A stretch of 37,879 bases of DNA from Psychrobacter sp. UBA3483. GTDB taxonomy: Bacteria; Pseudomonadota; Gammaproteobacteria; Pseudomonadales; Moraxellaceae. The position numbers and the translations under genes were made by a program. The notes under the pieces were generated by a model. That model was not told the origin of the DNA. It worked only from the letters and a program-made list of their open reading frames with translations, and did not search any database. This document shows, piece by piece, positions 34,792 through 37,879 of the stretch; position 1 is the stretch's first letter; each line of letters begins with the position of its first letter. The stretch is taken from positions 1-37,879 of the forward strand of contig NZ_DFQS01000040.1 in assembly GCF_002377905.1 (NCBI RefSeq). Direction: 5' to 3'.

Positions 34792-35253
34792 TCAAAAAGA
34801 GCCTAGTAGCTGTCTGAGTCTATCGTTCTGCCAAATATCAGCTTGACTATAGATGTACTCATTCACAATGTATCTTGCCATGTCATCTACATAGGGAGGT
34901 GAGCCTATTGGTGTAAAACTGCTATCTATACTTATACCATTCTCTTCCATGTCGACTAGATGATCATAAGCATCTTCAGTTTGTAGCCAAATTGCATTAA
35001 CCTCATATTTATTAAGCTCTTCAAGCTTCGATATTACGTATGTCATAATCGTAAAATCGTAGTGATTCCATGAGTAAGACCGCCCTGATTGAAGTTGATA
35101 GCAAATATCGTCCCAAAGATTTTCAAGAGAGCCTATACCTATTGCAGTATTTTGACCTTGCAACCATCTTATAGTCTGTCTAGCTATTTTTTTTGATAAT
35201 TTCTTAGAAAGCTCTTTTGAAATGCTAAATGCTATTTGCCTTTCAAGTTTCAT
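34792..35253 (-). CDS. hypothetical protein, unknown function
   Basis: 153 residues from the ATG at 35253 (MKLERQIAFSISKELSKK). The frame extends to a TTG at 35304, but AGG about nine bases before the ATG and the residue pattern favour the shorter form. The N-terminus is a basic helix (KELSKKLSKKIARQTIRWLQ). The rest is mixed and acidic, with aromatic residues (WNHYDFTIMTYVISKLEELNKYEVNAIW). No signal peptide or known motif. No family recognised. It lies between degraded sequences in an AT-rich patch. Confidence 0.55.
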   Translation of the reverse strand: MKLERQIAFSISKELSKKLSKKIARQTIRWLQGQNTAIGIGSLENLWDDICYQLQSGRSYSWNHYDFTIMTYVISKLEELNKYEVNAIWLQTEDAYDHLVDMEENGISIDSSFTPIGSPPYVDDMARYIVNEYIYSQADIWQNDRLRQLLGSF

Positions 35254-35310
35254 ATTGGTAAGCCTACATGTTTTATATAAAGCTGAAATAGTTAGAAACT
35301 GCAATGCATA

Positions 35311-35393
35311 TTAGACCTCTTGCATAAGTCATTGCTAGCCCTGTAACTTCATCAATGGAAGTCAGTGAACTGGTACTTTCGCAAGAGATCTAA
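35311..35393. mobile_element. short inverted-repeat (MITE-like) element
   Basis: The left end TTAGACCTCTTGCATAAG (35311-35328) and right end CTTTCGCAAGAGATCTAA (35376-35393) are imperfect inverted copies, agreeing at 14 of 18 positions when one is reverse-complemented. The 83-base unit has no gene. The tips resemble termini of some IS5-type elements (an impression from memory), so it may be a miniature derivative. Confidence 0.55.
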
Positions 35394-35420
35394 TAGACTA
35401 AAAGATTATATTTATAATTT

Positions 35421-35468
35421 ACAATAAAGATAAGCCACTTCATTTACGAGGCGGCTTATGTTTATTGT
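35421..35468 (-). terminator. long hairpin after the 130-residue secreted-protein gene
   Basis: ACAATAAAGATAAGCC (35421-35436) pairs with GGCTTATGTTTATTGT (35453-35468) with a single G-G mismatch. It lies 25 bases past the stop of the leftward gene and is its likely terminator. Confidence 0.6.
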
Positions 35469-35492
35469 GAATTTTTGACCTACTAGTAATGA

Positions 35493-35885
35493 CTATGTGC
35501 AAATTTCAAACTTTGTCTTTATGTTTTTATAGCAGAATAAGGTTTCTTTACCTGACTGAACATATTCATCACTGACAATCTTTTTAGTTTTAGGGTTACG
35601 ATATTGCTCTATTGCGGGCTTATCATTCAAGGTAATGACATTAACCCCTTTGTCATAATTGCTAGCTGTTTCTATCTCACCGAATGCTTTCGATGTGTAG
35701 GTCACATATCTAAAATTATATGAAGATGATGCCCCTTCAGTATGATCGTATTTACACTTTACGGTTTGTGTAAACTTGTTATCTTTATAGATATGGCAAG
35801 TCGTATTACCTGTTTCTTCCACTACATGGCAATAACCAGCGGTTGCTATTGATAAACTTATGAGGGCTAATACAATTTTCTTCAT
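35493..35885 (-). CDS. small secreted protein, unknown function
   Basis: 130 residues. Signal peptide MKKIVLALISLSIATAGYC, with cleavage around residue 19-20. The mature part of about 110 residues has cysteines in TTCHIY, VKCKY, LFCYK and the terminal ICT, so two disulfides are possible, and a strand-rich pattern. No family recognised. Ribosome binding site AGGA six bases before the ATG. It follows a second secreted-protein gene on the same strand by about 60 bases, and a long hairpin ends it. Confidence 0.7.
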   Translation of the reverse strand: MKKIVLALISLSIATAGYCHVVEETGNTTCHIYKDNKFTQTVKCKYDHTEGASSSYNFRYVTYTSKAFGEIETASNYDKGVNVITLNDKPAIEQYRNPKTKKIVSDEYVQSGKETLFCYKNIKTKFEICT

Positions 35886-35946
35886 ACTAATTCCTAGTAA
35901 GATTGGTATATAAAATGAGCAAATATTTAAAGAGGGTCTTTACTCT

Positions 35947-36438
35947 TTAAACGCCTCCTGCACAAGTAATACTCTTTTGTTTTTGATCAAAGGCTAAGCT
36001 AAGGTATCCGCCATCTTCTACTTCATAACCACTTTTATCATTCTTGACGACTTTAGTATACTCAGCTTGATCTTTATTAATTTTCGGTAGCTTGAATTGC
36101 GGGCGCAGCGTTGTAAATTTACCATCTTTAAAATAAAGTTTTAGGTGATACCATTCATATCCTTGTAGATATTCAACTTTTAGCAACGGTTGACCAAAGG
36201 CAGTAGAGTCTTTTAAGGTATACGTCGTATATACTTCTTCTCCTTCAATTTTTGGATTACCCTTTACCTTTTTACTGGCAATTGAAGCTTTATAACGGGC
36301 AGGTAGTTTTTCCGTAGGATTAACATAATCGCATCCAGATAACATTGGTTTTAAATATGGTGTCCAATCCGTTGCAGCATTAGCGACTGCCGTATGTCCT
36401 AAAAATACCATACCTAAAACTATAAATGCTTTTTTCAT
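35947..36438 (-). CDS. secreted protein, unknown function
   Basis: 163 residues. Signal peptide with likely cleavage after ANA (residue 21). The mature part has two cysteines, one near the start (LSGCDYV) and one near the end (ITCAGGV), which may pair, and a strand-rich middle (YTTYTLKDSTAFGQPLLKVEYLQGYEWYHLKLYF). No family recognised. It sits between two other genes for small exported proteins of similar size and orientation. Confidence 0.7.
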   Translation of the reverse strand: MKKAFIVLGMVFLGHTAVANAATDWTPYLKPMLSGCDYVNPTEKLPARYKASIASKKVKGNPKIEGEEVYTTYTLKDSTAFGQPLLKVEYLQGYEWYHLKLYFKDGKFTTLRPQFKLPKINKDQAEYTKVVKNDKSGYEVEDGGYLSLAFDQKQKSITCAGGV

Positions 36439-36608
36439 ATATCTTTGCTCTTATACAATGAGTACCAGTTTTAATATGAGCATGCTTTTATGTAAATCTA
36501 ATCTTAGATGCTCAAGCTATTTACTACTTACTTACCTTTAAAACTATGTTTCGAGGGTCTTATGTCATAAAAAATTTGGTCAGAATAATAGATGTGTTTC
36601 ACTACTTA

Positions 36609-36980
36609 CTAGCGAATTTTTTTGCGATCGAGGTCTAACGTAGCATTTTTAAATTTAATATTTTTCTCATAAAAATCTATTTGTTCTCCTAAAGGTACTA
36701 CGAACCCCATTCCATCACCTCTAGCAGGTTGCCAACATACTGGTTGAATTTTATTACTATTAATCCTTATATAAGCAGGCACATAGGAAGCCGTATCGAA
36801 ATTACAGATATCACTATGTTTTGCTTTTACTGTGTTCTCAAAATCATCGAAAATGATAAGCTCTTTACCTTCCGAAAACTTACCAATGTTAACTTTGGCA
36901 TTTTCGGCTGACGCATGACTGCTTCCTAATAAAGAAATAAGCAATAAGCTTACGGTAATACTGAGTTTAAAAGTACTCAT
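36609..36980 (-). CDS. small secreted protein, unknown function
   Basis: 123 residues with a signal peptide (MSTFKLSITVSLLLISLLGSSHASA, cleavage about residue 25). The mature part has two cysteines (DICNF and PVCWQ), likely one disulfide, and strand-type segments. No family recognised. The only ribosome binding site candidate, AGGTG, is rather far (about 12 bases) from the ATG. First of three leftward small secreted-protein genes; the 170-base gap to the next holds no clear terminator. Confidence 0.65.
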   Translation of the reverse strand: MSTFKLSITVSLLLISLLGSSHASAENAKVNIGKFSEGKELIIFDDFENTVKAKHSDICNFDTASYVPAYIRINSNKIQPVCWQPARGDGMGFVVPLGEQIDFYEKNIKFKNATLDLDRKKIR

Positions 36981-37230
36981 TTTATATTTACACCTAGTAA
37001 TTTCTAAATATATATTTTCTTTAAAGCATGCATTCGTCTAAGGCTAAGTACTACATACGACTATCTCGCTAGCTACTTTATCAATAATTAGCTTTAGTGA
37101 AAAAGTGTTTTATGAATTATACTTAAGGAAAATATGAAATGATAGATAATAGTTTGTTTGATTGAAAAATGAACAGCTCAAACCTAGATTTAAGTCTTAA
37201 ACCTTTAAATGTGAATGTTGTTTCTTATTA

Positions 37231-37246
37231 CTATATAGTCAATCCA
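37231..37246 (+). repeat. direct repeat CTATATAGTCAATCCA, copy 1
   Basis: Sixteen bases identical to 37855-37870, 624 bases further right. Both copies continue with similar A/T-rich sequence (TAGTAA versus AAATAA). Confidence 0.7.
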
Positions 37247-37332
37247 TAGTAAGACTGAAATAGCCTATATTATGGAAAGTTTAGGTAAACTATTCTCCAG
37301 TAATCTTGCTCATATAAATACATAAATTGTAA

Positions 37333-37452
37333 CCCCACTCTCAACTTATTTTTCTAAGGTATTGGTTTACTTAGTTTTTAAAATTTCAGTTAAAACAATT
37401 AGAATTTTAAATTCTATAAAAATCAAAAGCCTACGATAAGTTGAGATTGGCG
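37333..37452. mobile_element. MITE-like element with target duplication
   Basis: The left end CCCCACTCTCAACTTAT (37333-37349) and right end ATAAGTTGAGATTGGCG (37436-37452) are inverted copies matching at 15 of 17 positions. Directly outside both ends stands TAAATTGTAA (37323-37332 and 37453-37462), an exact ten-base duplication. The 120-base unit is AT-rich and non-coding. This is the layout of a non-autonomous transposon moved by a transposase encoded elsewhere. Confidence 0.8.
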
Positions 37453-37854
37453 TAAATTGTAATATATGCTTACTCTATCAATCTGCCCCTTTGTTTCAAT
37501 AAGACTTTTGATGTTAAAGTGCTTTTCTTAGCCGATGCTAATGTGTTGTAAAGCAGCGCTAATACCAGATTTGATAAAAGATAAACAATAGCTTATTGAT
37601 ATATATATCGTTGTCTGAGTGCTACTACAATTTATTTTAGCTGACTCTTTATTTCTGATTACACTAGGGAATACGTTTTGCTGCTAATTGAAAGGGAACT
37701 AATGCCAAGATGATGGACGGTAGCGACTTCTCGTATAGGCATAGCGCCTTTAATGCTACGTAACTTTTGCTTGCGAAAAACTTCTTAATAAACCATTATT
37801 TATTTCGTCAAATGGATTTTTTATAGCTATTGTGTCGACTCTAGGTCAGATTTG

Positions 37855-37870
37855 CTATATAGTCAATCCA
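37855..37870 (+). repeat. direct repeat CTATATAGTCAATCCA, copy 2
   Basis: Second exact copy of the 16-base sequence at 37231, nine bases before the window end. It may be the edge of a larger element outside the window. Confidence 0.7.
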
Positions 37871-37879
37871 AAATAAAAT

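Larger units (their letters stand above)
36981..37879. other. AT-rich end of the window without a recognisable gene
   Basis: About 900 bases with no credible coding sequence on either strand. It holds the upstream region of the last secreted-protein gene, the MITE-like element at 37333-37452, and two copies of a 16-base sequence (37231 and 37855), the second cut by the window end. Confidence 0.6.

Noticed and set aside
37674..37784. Minus-strand 36-codon frame containing MPIREVATVHHLGIS
   Set aside because: It resembles a helix-turn-helix scrap at first sight, but it is bounded by stops on both sides, has no ribosome binding site, and I cannot match it to a family.

Overview
The window looks like chromosome of a gammaproteobacterium of the Moraxellaceae, most likely Psychrobacter. 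This is inferred from gene order and protein style: gltX beside tRNA-Glu/tRNA-Ala, and a division/cell-wall cluster that starts directly at rsmH without mraZ and ends at mraY with a terminator. No database search was possible.

Left part (1-20 kb), mostly core genome. A decayed LysE-type exporter (48-699) and a small secreted SH3-like protein come first. Then come tRNA-Glu(TTC), tRNA-Ala(GGC) and gltX, all leftward. From 3.8 to 12.3 kb runs the rightward set rsmH-ftsL-ftsI-murE-murF-mraY: an rRNA methyltransferase, two divisome proteins and three peptidoglycan precursor enzymes. rlmA, a cardiolipin synthase and an ElyC/SanA-like membrane protein follow. Next is an arsenic operon arsC-arsH-arsB with no arsR in the window. 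The part closes with a CAP-domain lipoprotein and a 700-base gap.

Middle part (20.6-33.2 kb), accessory DNA that reads as a defence island. Leftward: a WYL regulator, then three genes I cannot assign to a named system (a Gly-rich membrane protein with a possible PD-(D/E)xK-like N-terminus, a TerB-like helical protein, a second Gly-rich membrane protein), then a YkgJ-type Cys-cluster protein. Spacing is tight and the last genes overlap, so they look like one transcription unit; this is the best candidate for an undescribed system. Rightward and divergent from it: a complete type I restriction-modification operon hsdR-hsdM-hsdS, followed by two unrecognised genes (143 and 313 aa, the second strongly acidic).

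Right part (33.2-37.9 kb), AT-rich and patchy. It holds a membrane-anchored hypothetical protein (TTG start), the wreck of a Schlafen/AlbA_2-type gene containing a perfect 32-base palindrome at a frameshift, an unknown 153-aa protein, a short inverted-repeat element, three small secreted proteins, and a 120-base MITE-like element with 17-base inverted ends and a 10-base target duplication. No integrase, intact transposase or CRISPR array was seen.
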